A DNA stretch of 64,000 nt from Lewinella sp. 4G2 (GCF_001625015.1 NZ_LVWJ02000014.1:2914001-2978000); one strand, 5' to 3'; shown: positions 1 to 8,817, counted from the stretch's first letter. Notes: a model not told the origin generated them from the letters alone. Translations and numbers: made by a program.

Positions 1-2
1 CG

Positions 3-377
3 TTCAGCTATTCTCACTTTCCTGAAGATGCTAATGATCAACTGCTGGCTAACCCCGTCTCCAAAGTGACTTACCTCATGCGCCCGGCCGTCGGGGAAGG
101 TTTCTTACGCTATGATATAACGGAGCTTAATCTCGATACGTACGCGATTGAGATTGGCCAGGGCAACCAGTTGACGATCTCCGGAATGGGTACGGACCTT
201 CCGAGCCAATTCATTTTAGCTAACCTGTCCACGGGGTATCAAATTGGTGGAAGTACCGAAATTGCTGGGAATCAGTTCTCCATCACGATGTATGCTGAGG
301 AAGTTGCGCCGATGAAACTGGGCGTTCTAAATCCTCGTGGTGAGATCGTGCTGGCCTACGAGCTTACCGTTCGGTAG
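3..377 (+). CDS. C-terminal fragment of an unrecognised protein (partial)
   Basis: The reading frame is open from the window edge to the stop at 375-377, so only about 124 C-terminal residues are visible. A GTG at 66 is not needed as a start because the frame continues upstream. The sequence is rich in short alternating hydrophobic stretches and glycine, as in a beta-rich extracellular domain, and ends in YELTVR. I do not recognise a family. The stop overlaps the 3' end of the convergent glycosyltransferase gene by 14 bp. A secreted or cell-surface protein is plausible, but the N-terminus that would decide this lies outside the window. Confidence 0.6.
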   Translation, partial: FSYSHFPEDANDQLLANPVSKVTYLMRPAVGEGFLRYDITELNLDTYAIEIGQGNQLTISGMGTDLPSQFILANLSTGYQIGGSTEIAGNQFSITMYAEEVAPMKLGVLNPRGEIVLAYELTVR

Positions 378-1479
378 CTCCGTCCAATGTTGAAAGGACA
401 TCATTGAATCTACGGGCGTAATCCGCCCAACTGAAGCGGGCGGACCAGGCTGGGCCGGCTGCCGCCCTTTCCTTTACATGCTGACCGCCGACTAGTACTT
501 CTTGCATTCGGTCCGTCAGCGCAGCGGTATCGTGGGTGGGGTAGTAGTAGGCCAATTCTCCGCCTACTTCTGGAAGGCTGCTGTTGTCCGGACAGATAAC
601 GTTGGTGCCGCACGAAAGGGCCTCAAGAATGGGAAAACCGAAACCTTCGTAGATGGAGGGATAGACCAACGCTTCCGCGTGGGAATAGGCTTGCAGTAAA
701 TGGTCCTTGCTGACGTACCCCGTTACGATGATATCGTTCCGGTAAGGGTGATCCTTTAAGGCTTGGTCCAAAAGCTCATTCTTCCATCCTTTGCCCCCTA
801 CCAAAACACACTGCACCTGCGGCAGCGCCCGCTTTCTTAATTGCGTGAATGCTTGGAGTAAGAGGACGAGATTCTTCCGTGGTTCCAGTGTGCCAACGTA
901 GAGGAAATAGGGTTTGGTGATTTTGTATTCGGAAAGGAAATCGCGGTCCGTGACCGGCTGGAAGGATTCATTGCGGCCCAGCAATATAGTCTGGATTTTA
1001 CCTTGGGTAAAAGGGTAGTATTGTTCTACATCCCGCTGCGTGTTGAGCGAATTACTGATGATTAGATCGGCCCGTTGAAGGATGCGGTTAAGAAACAGCC
1101 GCTGTAATTGTTGGCTGTGCCACCGGTGAAATTGGGGGAAAAGGATGGGCGTCAGGTCGTGGATCATGGTGATCCGCTTAACGCTTTTTGGTAAGTTGAA
1201 GGGGCCAAAGTGGGCCGGCTCAAATACTGCGTCCACTTTAAGCCGGCGCAGAATGCGGGGAATAATGAAGAATAAACGCGCCGAAGCGTAACCTATTGGA
1301 AGGCGAATATTCTTCACGGCTACCTGTCGGAGCGATAGGTTCGGGTCCACCTTCTCTCGAATAAGGATGTATTCGTGCTCGCCGGGATTGGCCGCCAATG
1401 CCCGAACCAACTCCCGTACGTAGACGTGGACACCGGCGTTCTGATTATCCAGCGGATCCGCAATGATCGCCACCCTCAT
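364..1479 (-). CDS. Family 4 glycosyltransferase (GT-B)
   Basis: A 371-residue retaining GT-B glycosyltransferase, probably transferring a sugar from a nucleotide sugar onto a growing surface glycan at the cytoplasmic membrane. Residues 1-15 form the first Rossmann strand. GTLEPRKN at 197-204 is the usual phosphate-binding turn of GT4 enzymes. E278 and E286 form the E-x7-E nucleotide-sugar motif in YEGFGFPILEAL. I place the start at ATG 1479, because the reading frame that extends further upstream overlaps the preceding gene and lacks family similarity; this start overlaps the upstream stop as ATGA. It is translationally coupled to the sulfotransferase-glycosyltransferase fusion, whose C-terminal half is a paralogue with the same EPRKN and YEGFG motifs. 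The acceptor and sugar cannot be read from sequence. Residues 217-222 are encoded by a copy of the 18-bp interspersed repeat. Confidence 0.92.
   Translation of the reverse strand: MRVAIIADPLDNQNAGVHVYVRELVRALAANPGEHEYILIREKVDPNLSLRQVAVKNIRLPIGYASARLFFIIPRILRRLKVDAVFEPAHFGPFNLPKSVKRITMIHDLTPILFPQFHRWHSQQLQRLFLNRILQRADLIISNSLNTQRDVEQYYPFTQGKIQTILLGRNESFQPVTDRDFLSEYKITKPYFLYVGTLEPRKNLVLLLQAFTQLRKRALPQVQCVLVGGKGWKNELLDQALKDHPYRNDIIVTGYVSKDHLLQAYSHAEALVYPSIYEGFGFPILEALSCGTNVICPDNSSLPEVGGELAYYYPTHDTAALTDRMQEVLVGGQHVKERAAAGPAWSARFSWADYARRFNDVLSTLDGATER
813..830 (-). repeat. 18-bp GGGCGCTGNCGCRGGTGC repeat, copy 1
   Basis: The minus strand reads GGGCGCTGCCGCAGGTGC, a full match to the consensus. It lies within the GT4 coding region, where it encodes the ALPQV linker before the VLVGG strand. 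Confidence 0.85.
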
Positions 1480-3482
1480 GATCGTGAATAAAGGATATCC
1501 TCGTAGGCACTGAGGGTGAGCAAGGCAGTTTTCAGCCAATTCATACGGTGACTTTGGCGACGGGCCTCCTGGCAAAGTTGATCATGGCGCTCTTGATCCG
1601 TGAACAGGGTTGAAATGGCCGTTTGGATATCGTCTACACTTTCGGCGTCCACGGCGATTCCTCCCTGGCCGGCCACCTCCGGCTGGGAACTATTATCCCC
1701 GTAAATGACGGGTGTGCCGCAGGCAAGCGCTTCCGCGATGGGGAGGCCGAAACCTTCGTAAAGACTGGCGTATAGGAGCCCACGTGCGTTTGCGTAGAGC
1801 GCGGGAAGGTGCTCATCTTCAATGAAACCAGTCAGAACAATGTCTGGTCGGTCCAGCGGCAGCCCGGCGAAGATCTCACTGGTTTTCCAACCCTTTTTTC
1901 CGCCGATTACTAAAAGGTCCTGCCTTTCCGGGAAGGCATCCTTATGGGCGATGAAAGCCTGAATCATCCGCCGCAGATTCTTCCGTGGCTCAATGGTGGA
2001 CAGGCAGAATAGGTAAGGTCCCTCCAGAATCCCGTACTTGCTGCGAATGCGGGTAAAGTCCTGCCGCTTTACCGCCGGGTTGAAGAGATTCACGTCGGCG
2101 GCTTCCAGGACGACGTGGCGGTGGTCGCTCGGTACTCTGTATTCTTTCTCAAGGTCCTCGTCGGTGGCGGAGGAAACACTCAGGAAGTGAGCGCCCGCCG
2201 CGAGGGCTGCCTGCATGCCCCGCTCGGAAAAAGCAACGTTGGCTTCCTCGTGGTACTGCGGAAATAGTCGGTGGGTCAGGTCGTGGACGGTGACCAAAGC
2301 TTTGGCATTACCCAGTGGTAATTCGTGAAAGTGTTGCGGTAGGGGAAAGTGGATCAGATCCGCCTCATCAACCAACTTTGTCAGATCCGACGTGCTGAGG
2401 CGACCGCCGACTTTGCGGGCTTGCATCTTAATGGCCGCCAGATATTTACGGTAGGGCCCGCGTTCGTACTGACGGGCGAGCGCGCCGTAAAGACTATTCG
2501 GGACGATGCTTTTCACCGCATTCTTGATGAGCAACAACAGCTTCTCGTAGCCCATCGTCCGGCGGTCCTGGAGGATCTCTTCGCGGCGGCTCAGGTTGCG
2601 GAAGACCGGATCCGCCCGCTGGGCATCCGTCTGGCGGACGAGGACGCCGTTGCCGTAGTACAGTGCGACTTTTAAATGCGGGAAGTAGGGCAAGAGTGGG
2701 GCCAATCCGTAGTCGAGACCCGTTAGGTACCGCTTTATCCCGTCGTTATCGTTGGTGAACATCTTGGACGCTTCCACGAGGACAGTCTTCTGTTCCGGCA
2801 CAGGGGGGAGCTCATCAACGTAACCCATTTTTTGGAGAGTCGGGCCGTGGACGGCCATCAGCAAGCGGTACAACTCCGGAGTGAGGTCCTCTTTGTAGCC
2901 GCCGACCTTCCCTTTGCGGAAGTGTTTGCGGTTGTTGGCGGGGTTGAACTTAGCACCCTTGCCACCCCCGTATGCGGGTTCACCCTCCCGCAAGCTTTTG
3001 AAGGTGGGGAGTTTGGACCGGTCCGGTTGGGGCAGGTCGATTACGGTACGCAGTTTTTCCACCTCGCGGATCGGGTCGGCGATCAAATCCTGAAAACGGA
3101 TGACGACGGCGGCGCGCTCCGTCCACTGCCGTACGTTCTCGCTCCAACCGCCAAAAAAGCTGCCGTTTTGGGCGAGGGTAGCCTCGATCAGGTTGTTGTA
3201 GAAATCCGTGCCCGGCGCCACGATGTCCTTACGGTGGTGGGCGATGGATACGAGGGAGTCCCGACCGTCACGGACGATATATACGGCGGGCCAATCCTGG
3301 GTTTCTTCGGGTAATTGACCGGGCAGGAGGTGGGTCTTAACCACCCGGTAGCTGGCGAAGTTGTCGTCCACCTTGCGGGTACTATCCAGGTGGAAAGTAC
3401 TGCTCTCGATGCCGTACACTTCGTGCAGGACGTTGCGAAAAAAGGTGTTCCCGGACCGAGGAAAAGAGGCAAGCCAGAGCAT
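1476..3482 (-). CDS. Sulfotransferase-glycosyltransferase (GT4) fusion protein
   Basis: A 668-residue bifunctional protein. Residues 1-222 are a PAPS-dependent sulfotransferase: FPRSGNT (7-13) is the 5'-phosphosulfate loop, RDGRDSLVS (71-79) the 3'-phosphate site, and FRKGKVGGYKEDLT (188-201) matches the RKGxxGDWK region of the Sulfotransfer_1 family. Residues from about 232 to 668 are a GT4 enzyme with EPRKN at 498-502 and an E-x7-E in YEGFGLPIAEAL starting at 575. The start ATG at 3482 puts the P-loop at residue 7, as normal for the family. A near-consensus -7 box (TACCTTCG on the minus strand) ends four bases before the ATG. The stop overlaps the next gene by ATGA. The fusion suggests that sugar addition and sulfation are coupled on the same acceptor; this is inference. 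Confidence 0.92.
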   Translation of the reverse strand: MLWLASFPRSGNTFFRNVLHEVYGIESSTFHLDSTRKVDDNFASYRVVKTHLLPGQLPEETQDWPAVYIVRDGRDSLVSIAHHRKDIVAPGTDFYNNLIEATLAQNGSFFGGWSENVRQWTERAAVVIRFQDLIADPIREVEKLRTVIDLPQPDRSKLPTFKSLREGEPAYGGGKGAKFNPANNRKHFRKGKVGGYKEDLTPELYRLLMAVHGPTLQKMGYVDELPPVPEQKTVLVEASKMFTNDNDGIKRYLTGLDYGLAPLLPYFPHLKVALYYGNGVLVRQTDAQRADPVFRNLSRREEILQDRRTMGYEKLLLLIKNAVKSIVPNSLYGALARQYERGPYRKYLAAIKMQARKVGGRLSTSDLTKLVDEADLIHFPLPQHFHELPLGNAKALVTVHDLTHRLFPQYHEEANVAFSERGMQAALAAGAHFLSVSSATDEDLEKEYRVPSDHRHVVLEAADVNLFNPAVKRQDFTRIRSKYGILEGPYLFCLSTIEPRKNLRRMIQAFIAHKDAFPERQDLLVIGGKKGWKTSEIFAGLPLDRPDIVLTGFIEDEHLPALYANARGLLYASLYEGFGLPIAEALACGTPVIYGDNSSQPEVAGQGGIAVDAESVDDIQTAISTLFTDQERHDQLCQEARRQSHRMNWLKTALLTLSAYEDILYSRS

Positions 3483-3486
3483 GGGG

Positions 3487-3494
3487 CGAAGGTA
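3487..3494 (-). promoter_or_regulatory. Near-consensus -7 box four bases upstream of the fusion gene start
   Basis: The minus strand reads TACCTTCG (consensus TAnnTTTG), followed by four bases and then the ATG at 3482. The spacing would put the transcript start at or next to the start codon. Confidence 0.4.
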
Positions 3495-3622
3495 GGGATT
3501 AGCGGGCGGGCCGGGTAAGGGCAGCGAAGGGAATCATGGGGCCGGTACCGTATTGTTACAGTTAGGCGTTGGTCAAGTCTTCTAGCTAAGCGAGCGGCCC
3601 TTCATTCTTGCGGCCACCGTGG

Positions 3623-3630
3623 TATCTTTG
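3623..3630 (+). promoter_or_regulatory. TAnnTTTG -7 promoter box
   Basis: TATCTTTG matches the Bacteroidota -7 consensus exactly and lies 20 bases upstream of the ATG at 3651. No clear TTG is seen 17-23 bases further upstream. It would drive the plus-strand sulfotransferase/glycosyltransferase run. Confidence 0.45.
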
Positions 3631-3650
3631 GCCCCGTTAACCCACCCTGT

Positions 3651-5030
3651 ATGTTGTCGAAGCTCCTGCAGCAGATTCGCTCCCCCCGCCGCCGTAAGGA
3701 CGTTCAGCTCGAGCTGATCTCCCTGCACATTCCGAAGACGGCGGGCACGAGTTTTCGGCACATCCTGAAGAGCAAGTACGGGGAGCAGGAAGTTATCCGC
3801 CTGGACATCCCCGCGGGGAAGCGGCGGGTACGCATCAACGAGAAGCGATACCGGGAAACGACGATACCGTCCGGTACCCGCGTCGTCCACGGCCATTTTT
3901 ACCTGCCGGAACTCTACGCCAAATTCCCGGAGACGAAGGACTTACCCGTCATCACCTGGCTGCGGGATCCCGTTGAACGGGTGATCTCCAACTATTTCTA
4001 CCTACAGAAGATCCTGCGGCAACTGCTCGACGAGGAAGGGAAGGGCGTTAACCTCCTCAGTAAGATGCAGCGGTCGCTCATCGAGTACGCCCGTGCTGAG
4101 GTGAACCAAAATCGTCAGAGTAAATTCCTGGCCGGTAAGGATCTGGAAGACTTTGCTTTCGTGGCCATCCAGGAATATTACGGTGAGGAACTGGTCGAAC
4201 TGTCGAAAGTCCTGGGATGGTCCGGCGTAGAGGAAAAGAAAGTTAACGTTACGGGTAAGGACCGGCCTGAGGTATCCATCGAAATCAGAGAAGAAATCGC
4301 CCGCCTCAACGCTGCCGACGTCGCGCTCTACCAACGTGCATTGCACCTGCGGCAGCGCCGTATGAGTCGAAGACGGCTGGAAATTATCTCCATCCACGTG
4401 CCAAAAACCGCGGGCACTTCGTTCTACCACGCCCTACAAACGGCATATGGAAAAGCCGTGAGCCCATCCTACCGCCGGCGGGACGTGAAGCAGTTGGCCG
4501 AACGGCACGGGAGTTTTGCCAACGGGATCGACAAGAGTGATGTCGTTCTCCACGGCCACTTTTACTACGAGGAAATTAAGCGCCTGCACCAACCAAGCCG
4601 CGTAAAATTGATCACTTGGCTACGCGATCCTGTTGATCGGGTCATCTCCAACTACCGGTTTTTCCGGGCCGGCCTGAAGAATCCCGACCGGAACCCGGAG
4701 CAATTTGCGGCCAACCAGCACCGGTTGGAGGAATCGCTGCTCACCTACGCCGAGCGGCCGGAGAATCGTAACGTAATGAGCAAGTTTTTGACCGGTATCC
4801 AATTGGAGGAACTGGATTTCGTTGGCTTGCAGGAACACTACGCAACCGACCTCGCCAGGCTAGCAAAGGTGACCGGCCTGCCCCTCATAGCGGTGAAGAA
4901 AAACGTCAGCAATCAAGGCGACTGGGACTTCAGTTTCGACGACGAAGCAACGCGCGCCCAAATAGCCAAGTGGAACCGCGAAGACCTCGATCTCTACCAA
5001 CGCGCGCTCAAAATGCGGGCGGGTGAATAG
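3651..5030 (+). CDS. Tandem-domain sulfotransferase (two fused Sulfotransfer_2-like domains)
   Basis: A 459-residue protein made of two homologous carbohydrate-sulfotransferase domains. Domain 1 (about 22-235) has PKTAGTSF at 28-35, HGHFY at 80-84 and WLRDPVERVISNY at 103-115. Domain 2 (about 243-456) has PKTAGTSF at 251-258, HGHFY at 301-305 and WLRDPVDRVISNY at 323-335. Both keep the PAPS-binding P-loop and the RDPxxRxxSxY 3'-phosphate site, so both look active. Both end in a (D/A)LYQRAL helix. The junction codes LHLRQRRMSRRR and coincides with a copy of the 18-bp repeat, and domain 2 begins with an ATG, so this looks like two tandem genes fused by loss of the intervening stop. Normal family members have a single domain of about 230 residues. 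It probably sulfates two positions, or successive sugars, of the surface glycan. Confidence 0.92.
   Translation: MLSKLLQQIRSPRRRKDVQLELISLHIPKTAGTSFRHILKSKYGEQEVIRLDIPAGKRRVRINEKRYRETTIPSGTRVVHGHFYLPELYAKFPETKDLPVITWLRDPVERVISNYFYLQKILRQLLDEEGKGVNLLSKMQRSLIEYARAEVNQNRQSKFLAGKDLEDFAFVAIQEYYGEELVELSKVLGWSGVEEKKVNVTGKDRPEVSIEIREEIARLNAADVALYQRALHLRQRRMSRRRLEIISIHVPKTAGTSFYHALQTAYGKAVSPSYRRRDVKQLAERHGSFANGIDKSDVVLHGHFYYEEIKRLHQPSRVKLITWLRDPVDRVISNYRFFRAGLKNPDRNPEQFAANQHRLEESLLTYAERPENRNVMSKFLTGIQLEELDFVGLQEHYATDLARLAKVTGLPLIAVKKNVSNQGDWDFSFDDEATRAQIAKWNREDLDLYQRALKMRAGE
4343..4360 (-). repeat. 18-bp repeat, copy 2, at the junction of the tandem sulfotransferase
   Basis: The plus strand reads GCACCTGCGGCAGCGCCG, one edge mismatch from the reverse-complement consensus. 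It encodes residues 231-237, exactly between the two sulfotransferase domains. Confidence 0.8.
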
Positions 5031-5892
5031 CTTCCGCCCCGACCGAAAAAACCGCCTCCAAAACGCGTGGGCGCTGCTCAAATCTTACCGTGGCTACCGG
5101 TCAACTATCGACTTTTCGGCGATGGATCGGCTCCTACTCTTCACCGGCTACCCCCGCAGCGGCCACACCTTGGTCGGTGCCCTGCTCGACGCCCATCCCC
5201 AAATCGTGATCGCCCACCAGGCCTACGCGCTGGAGTATTTTCAATGGGGGATCGCGAAGGAAAGAGTACTCCAGCTACTCATCGACAACTCGACCCGCTT
5301 CACCAATTCTGGTCGGGAATGGATGGGCTACCCCTACCGTATCTCCGGGCAGTGGCAGGGAAAACACGAAAATCTGCAATTGATTGGCGACAAGAGTGGC
5401 GGCATCACCACGCGCAAAATATTTGAGCGCGGAGACTTCAGCGCATTAAACGAGTTGAAGGAACGGGCCGGATTATCGCCGGTCTTCATCCACGTGATCC
5501 GCAATCCCTTCGACATCATCACGACCATGACTACACGCTCCGCTACCCGGCGGAAGACGCTGGTTTCGGAGGAATTACTGGACCGGAAAATTGCTCACTT
5601 CCTGAAACACGCCGAAGGCGTTCAGCGGCTAAAGGAAAGCGGCGACTATACGATCATTGACGTTTATTCGGAAGACCTCGCCTACGAAACCGAAGCTACT
5701 CTCGGTCAACTTTGCGATAATTTAGGCCTGCCCGCAAGCCGGGAATACCTGGCGGCAGCTGCAGAATTAGTGTGGGATAAACCTAAGCAGTCACGGGGTA
5801 CAATTAACTTATGGTCAGCGGATAAAGTAGATTCACTAATGAATCGTATTAAGCCCTTTGTCTGGTTTTCGCGCTACACTTTCAACGATTGA
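5023..5892 (+). CDS. Sulfotransferase family protein
   Basis: A 289-residue PAPS-dependent sulfotransferase. TGYPRSGHTL at 41-50 is the 5'-phosphosulfate loop, and HVIRNPFDIITTM (157-169) carries the Arg and the region of the 3'-phosphate site. The GTG start at 5023 overlaps the previous gene by eight bases. An internal ATG at 5122 would start the protein seven residues before the P-loop strand and is a fair alternative, since many relatives begin there. It is third in a plus-strand run of sulfotransferases and glycosyltransferases with almost no intergenic space, so it is almost certainly co-transcribed and acts on the same glycan. The substrate position is unknown. Confidence 0.88.
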   Translation: MNSFRPDRKNRLQNAWALLKSYRGYRSTIDFSAMDRLLLFTGYPRSGHTLVGALLDAHPQIVIAHQAYALEYFQWGIAKERVLQLLIDNSTRFTNSGREWMGYPYRISGQWQGKHENLQLIGDKSGGITTRKIFERGDFSALNELKERAGLSPVFIHVIRNPFDIITTMTTRSATRRKTLVSEELLDRKIAHFLKHAEGVQRLKESGDYTIIDVYSEDLAYETEATLGQLCDNLGLPASREYLAAAAELVWDKPKQSRGTINLWSADKVDSLMNRIKPFVWFSRYTFND

Positions 5893-5895
5893 CGG

Positions 5896-6972
5896 ATGAG
5901 TAGCAGCAAAAAACCACGCGTGCTCTTCTACCGGGATCTGCGCAGCCTCAACTCCGGTTCCAACGGTGGCAACCTGAAAGTCCGGGATGCCTTTGACTAC
6001 TTCCGGGAGTCAGATCTTTGGAATCCCAAAGTGTGCTTTTCCCCCGAAACCAAGTGGTTCCCCGAACGGCCAAATCTTTGGACGGATCTGCGTGACGAGG
6101 GTATTCCCAGACTCGATCCGCAGCCCGGCGATCTCCTCTTCTTCTCCGGCCGTGATTGGTTGGCACTGCCCGCAGCCGAACGCCGCAAACCGCCCGTCCC
6201 CGTTCTGAATATCGCTCAACCCCGCCACGTTCGGCCCGAAGATGGTCGCCGCGAATTCCTCGCTCATCCCGCGTTGCGTATCGCAAAAAGTGCGCACGGA
6301 GCCAGTATCCTGAGCGAGCACGGCGTCAATGGTCCGCTCGTCACCATTCCCGATGCCATCGATTTAGGGGCGCTGCCGCAGGTGCCCAAGCAAAAGGATA
6401 TCGACATCCTCATACTCGGTTTGAAACAGCCAACCTTCGGGAAACAGGTTTACGAAGGATTATCCGCCTGGAATGAGGAAATGGGTTTAGGCCTCCGGCT
6501 CCACCTCCAACTCCCTCCTAAACTCCCTACTCGGAATGATTTCCTTGAACTACTGGCCCGCGCCAAAGTGGTGGCCTGCATCCCGCTGGAATTGGAACGC
6601 GGCGGCGAAGGATTCTACCTCCCCGCCCTCGAGGCGATGGCGCTGCAAACCCTGGTTGTCTGTCCCCATTCAGTGGGGAACCTCGGCCACTGTATTGACG
6701 GGGTGAACTGCATCGTGCCGCCCTTCACGCCGGAAGGGTTGATACGAGGGGTAAAACAAATGTGGGAAGCGGATTCGACGTGGCAGCAGGCCCTGCGCAC
6801 CGCCGGCCGGGAGACGGCGGAAGCCCACGATCGACCCGCCGAAAAGCGAGCATTGTTGGAATTAGCGGACCAGGCTTACGATATGTGGTCAAGCTATCCT
6901 TTCTCGCTACCTTTGCCCACGGACGAGACCACGCCGCAAAGACGTAAGTGGTGGCAATTTTTCAACCGTTAG
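5896..6972 (+). CDS. GT-B glycosyltransferase, family 1/4-like
   Basis: A 358-residue glycosyltransferase-like protein. The N-terminal half begins with the strand KPRVLFYRDL (6-15) followed by a glycine-rich loop. The C-terminal Rossmann domain starts near 168 (DIDILILGLKQ) and holds E238 and E246 of the E-x7-E motif (GEGFYLPALEAMA), followed by a conserved VVCPHSVGN segment near 254-262. The linker between the two domains, around residues 158-163 (GALPQV), is encoded by a copy of the 18-bp repeat. It lies three bases after the preceding sulfotransferase stop. The family call is supported by the fold motifs; donor and acceptor are unknown. Confidence 0.8.
   Translation: MSSSKKPRVLFYRDLRSLNSGSNGGNLKVRDAFDYFRESDLWNPKVCFSPETKWFPERPNLWTDLRDEGIPRLDPQPGDLLFFSGRDWLALPAAERRKPPVPVLNIAQPRHVRPEDGRREFLAHPALRIAKSAHGASILSEHGVNGPLVTIPDAIDLGALPQVPKQKDIDILILGLKQPTFGKQVYEGLSAWNEEMGLGLRLHLQLPPKLPTRNDFLELLARAKVVACIPLELERGGEGFYLPALEAMALQTLVVCPHSVGNLGHCIDGVNCIVPPFTPEGLIRGVKQMWEADSTWQQALRTAGRETAEAHDRPAEKRALLELADQAYDMWSSYPFSLPLPTDETTPQRRKWWQFFNR
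6368..6385 (+). repeat. 18-bp repeat, copy 3
   Basis: GGGCGCTGCCGCAGGTGC, a full match, lying in the interdomain linker of the GT-B glycosyltransferase and encoding ALPQV. Confidence 0.85.
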
Positions 6973-7004
6973 ACACGGGTCCACCACCCTGAAAATCCAT
7001 CTTT

Positions 7005-7823
7005 ATGACGAACAACCGGGACATCATTCTTACGGGCGTGCCCCGCTCCGGAACGACGCTGGCCTGCTTCCTGCTCAGTAAGATCCCGCACGTGGTTGCC
7101 CTCAACGAGCCGATGCGTACGGCGAAATACCGTTCCCGGAGCGAGGCGCTCAGCGCGGTGCCAGAATTTTACGCGGATACCAGGAAGTCCATCCTGGAAC
7201 GCGGCGTCGCTACCGCCCGGGCGGTCAAGGGAAAGATGACCACGAACCATTTTGCTCAGGTGAAGGGCAAGCGGGTAAAACTGGTCTCCAAGCAGGAGAT
7301 CGAAATTGACAAACCGCTCGGCCCCGATTTTCGTCTGGCCTGTAAGCACAATGCGCTCTTCACCATTTTGCAGGATGACTTGCGCCAGGATCATCCTTTT
7401 TTCGCTATCATCCGTAATCCACTTGCGGTGCTGGCTTCCTGGAAGAGCGTCGAGATCCCCGCTAGCAGGGGAGAGGTGCGGGCCTTGGATTACCTGCTCC
7501 CGGAAGCGGGAGAGAGGCTGAAGGCCGCCGGTGACGTCGACCAACGGCAACTCTTTATCCTGGATTGGTACTTCCGCAAGTACGCCGAATTGGAGGCGAA
7601 CCAGGTCATCAAATACGAAGACATCATTGCCACCGATGGCAAAGCATTGTCCGTCGTTGACGCTGGCGCTAAGGATCTCAACGAAGACCTCAGTAGCCGC
7701 AACCGGAGCAAGGTATACGACTGGGATACGATGGGCCCATTAGCCGAGAAATTGCTGGCTTCCGACAACGCCTGCTGGCAATTCTACGAAAGGGCTGAAG
7801 TCGAGAAATTGATCGCTCGCTAA
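7005..7823 (+). CDS. Sulfotransferase family protein
   Basis: A 272-residue sulfotransferase. GVPRSGTTLACFLL (11-24) is the PAPS 5'-phosphosulfate loop, and FAIIRNPLAVLASW (133-146) is the 3'-phosphate site with R137 and S145. The C-terminal part contains IKYEDIIA, the conserved acidic turn common to Sulfotransfer_1/3 enzymes. The ATG at 7005 follows a 32-bp gap from the upstream glycosyltransferase. Length is normal for the family. It is probably the fourth sulfotransferase polypeptide acting on the exported glycan. Confidence 0.88.
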   Translation: MTNNRDIILTGVPRSGTTLACFLLSKIPHVVALNEPMRTAKYRSRSEALSAVPEFYADTRKSILERGVATARAVKGKMTTNHFAQVKGKRVKLVSKQEIEIDKPLGPDFRLACKHNALFTILQDDLRQDHPFFAIIRNPLAVLASWKSVEIPASRGEVRALDYLLPEAGERLKAAGDVDQRQLFILDWYFRKYAELEANQVIKYEDIIATDGKALSVVDAGAKDLNEDLSSRNRSKVYDWDTMGPLAEKLLASDNACWQFYERAEVEKLIAR

Positions 7824-7850
7824 GCGGTGGCTTCCCCAAAACCTATCACT

Positions 7851-8810
7851 ATGTCCGATACTGGTAACGCCTCCTCCGCGGTGGATCTCACGCAAGCATC
7901 CGAGCAGTTTGCCATCGTGACGGTGTGTACGCCGCCCTTTCTTCCGGGGACGGTCGTGATGCTCAAGTCCTTCCTCGAGACCAACCCCTGGTTCCGGGGC
8001 GACGTAGTGATCCTTACTGACAAGGTGACGGAGGAGCTGCGGGCCATTCTCACCGAGATCTATCCCGTCAAGTTTCGCCTGATTGGTCAGCGCATTCTCG
8101 ATAACGCCGCCATCGTCCGGGAAGCGGTGACGGACAGGTTGATTCTGGAGGTTCGCTTTTTCGCGATGGAGCTCTTCGCCGTATCCGGTTACCGGAAGGT
8201 CCTCTACTTGGACAGCGACCTACTGATTACGCGGGACCTGACGGAATTCTGGTCTCACCCCGAACCCGTCGTTGGGGTAGGTGATGGCTTCCATTACCGC
8301 GACAAATTGCGGACGGGGCCGGATTACCTTCCCCACAAGTTGCGCTTCTGGCAAAAACGCTCCAATTACTGGAGTGGCCAGTTCAACGCCGGGGTTTTGT
8401 TGATCGACGATACGGTCACGACGCCCGAGCGGTACCAGGAGTTGGTCGACATGATCAACCCGGGCAACTTCAGCAATAAGATCCGCCGCTTCCACAACCA
8501 GAAGTTGCTGAATATCTACTTCTACCAGAAGGCAAAGCTCATCTCCGCCAAGTTCAATTACCGGCTCGGGATGGCGGAAGAGATCCTGCAAAAGGATGGC
8601 GTTCGCTTTGCGGATGCTCACATCATCCACTACACCGCCAAGCGGAAGCCCTGGATGGCCGAGCAATCCGCTGAACGTCTGGAAGCAGGTGGCGACTACC
8701 TGACCGCCTTCGAAATGTGGCAAACTTGTTGGCAAAGTCTTCCCCTGAGTCTACGCGAGCGAGTGGAAGCTGCTACGATGCCTTACGAACCCCACGCCCC
8801 CAAAACCTGA
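7851..8810 (+). CDS. Family 8 glycosyltransferase
   Basis: A retaining GT-A glycosyltransferase of the GT8/glycogenin-like group, 319 residues from ATG 7851; a GTG at 7827 would add eight residues. The DxD metal-binding motif is in KVLYLDSDLLITRDL, with D121 and D123 in this numbering. FNAGVLLID and the C-terminal HYTAKRKPW are the further GT8 signatures. It uses a nucleotide sugar and Mn2+, and very likely adds a hexose or galacturonic-type sugar to the locus glycan, though the donor cannot be read from the sequence. It sits between a sulfotransferase and the O-acyltransferase pair on the same strand. Confidence 0.88.
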   Translation: MSDTGNASSAVDLTQASEQFAIVTVCTPPFLPGTVVMLKSFLETNPWFRGDVVILTDKVTEELRAILTEIYPVKFRLIGQRILDNAAIVREAVTDRLILEVRFFAMELFAVSGYRKVLYLDSDLLITRDLTEFWSHPEPVVGVGDGFHYRDKLRTGPDYLPHKLRFWQKRSNYWSGQFNAGVLLIDDTVTTPERYQELVDMINPGNFSNKIRRFHNQKLLNIYFYQKAKLISAKFNYRLGMAEEILQKDGVRFADAHIIHYTAKRKPWMAEQSAERLEAGGDYLTAFEMWQTCWQSLPLSLRERVEAATMPYEPHAPKT

Positions 8811-8817
8811 CTGAGCC

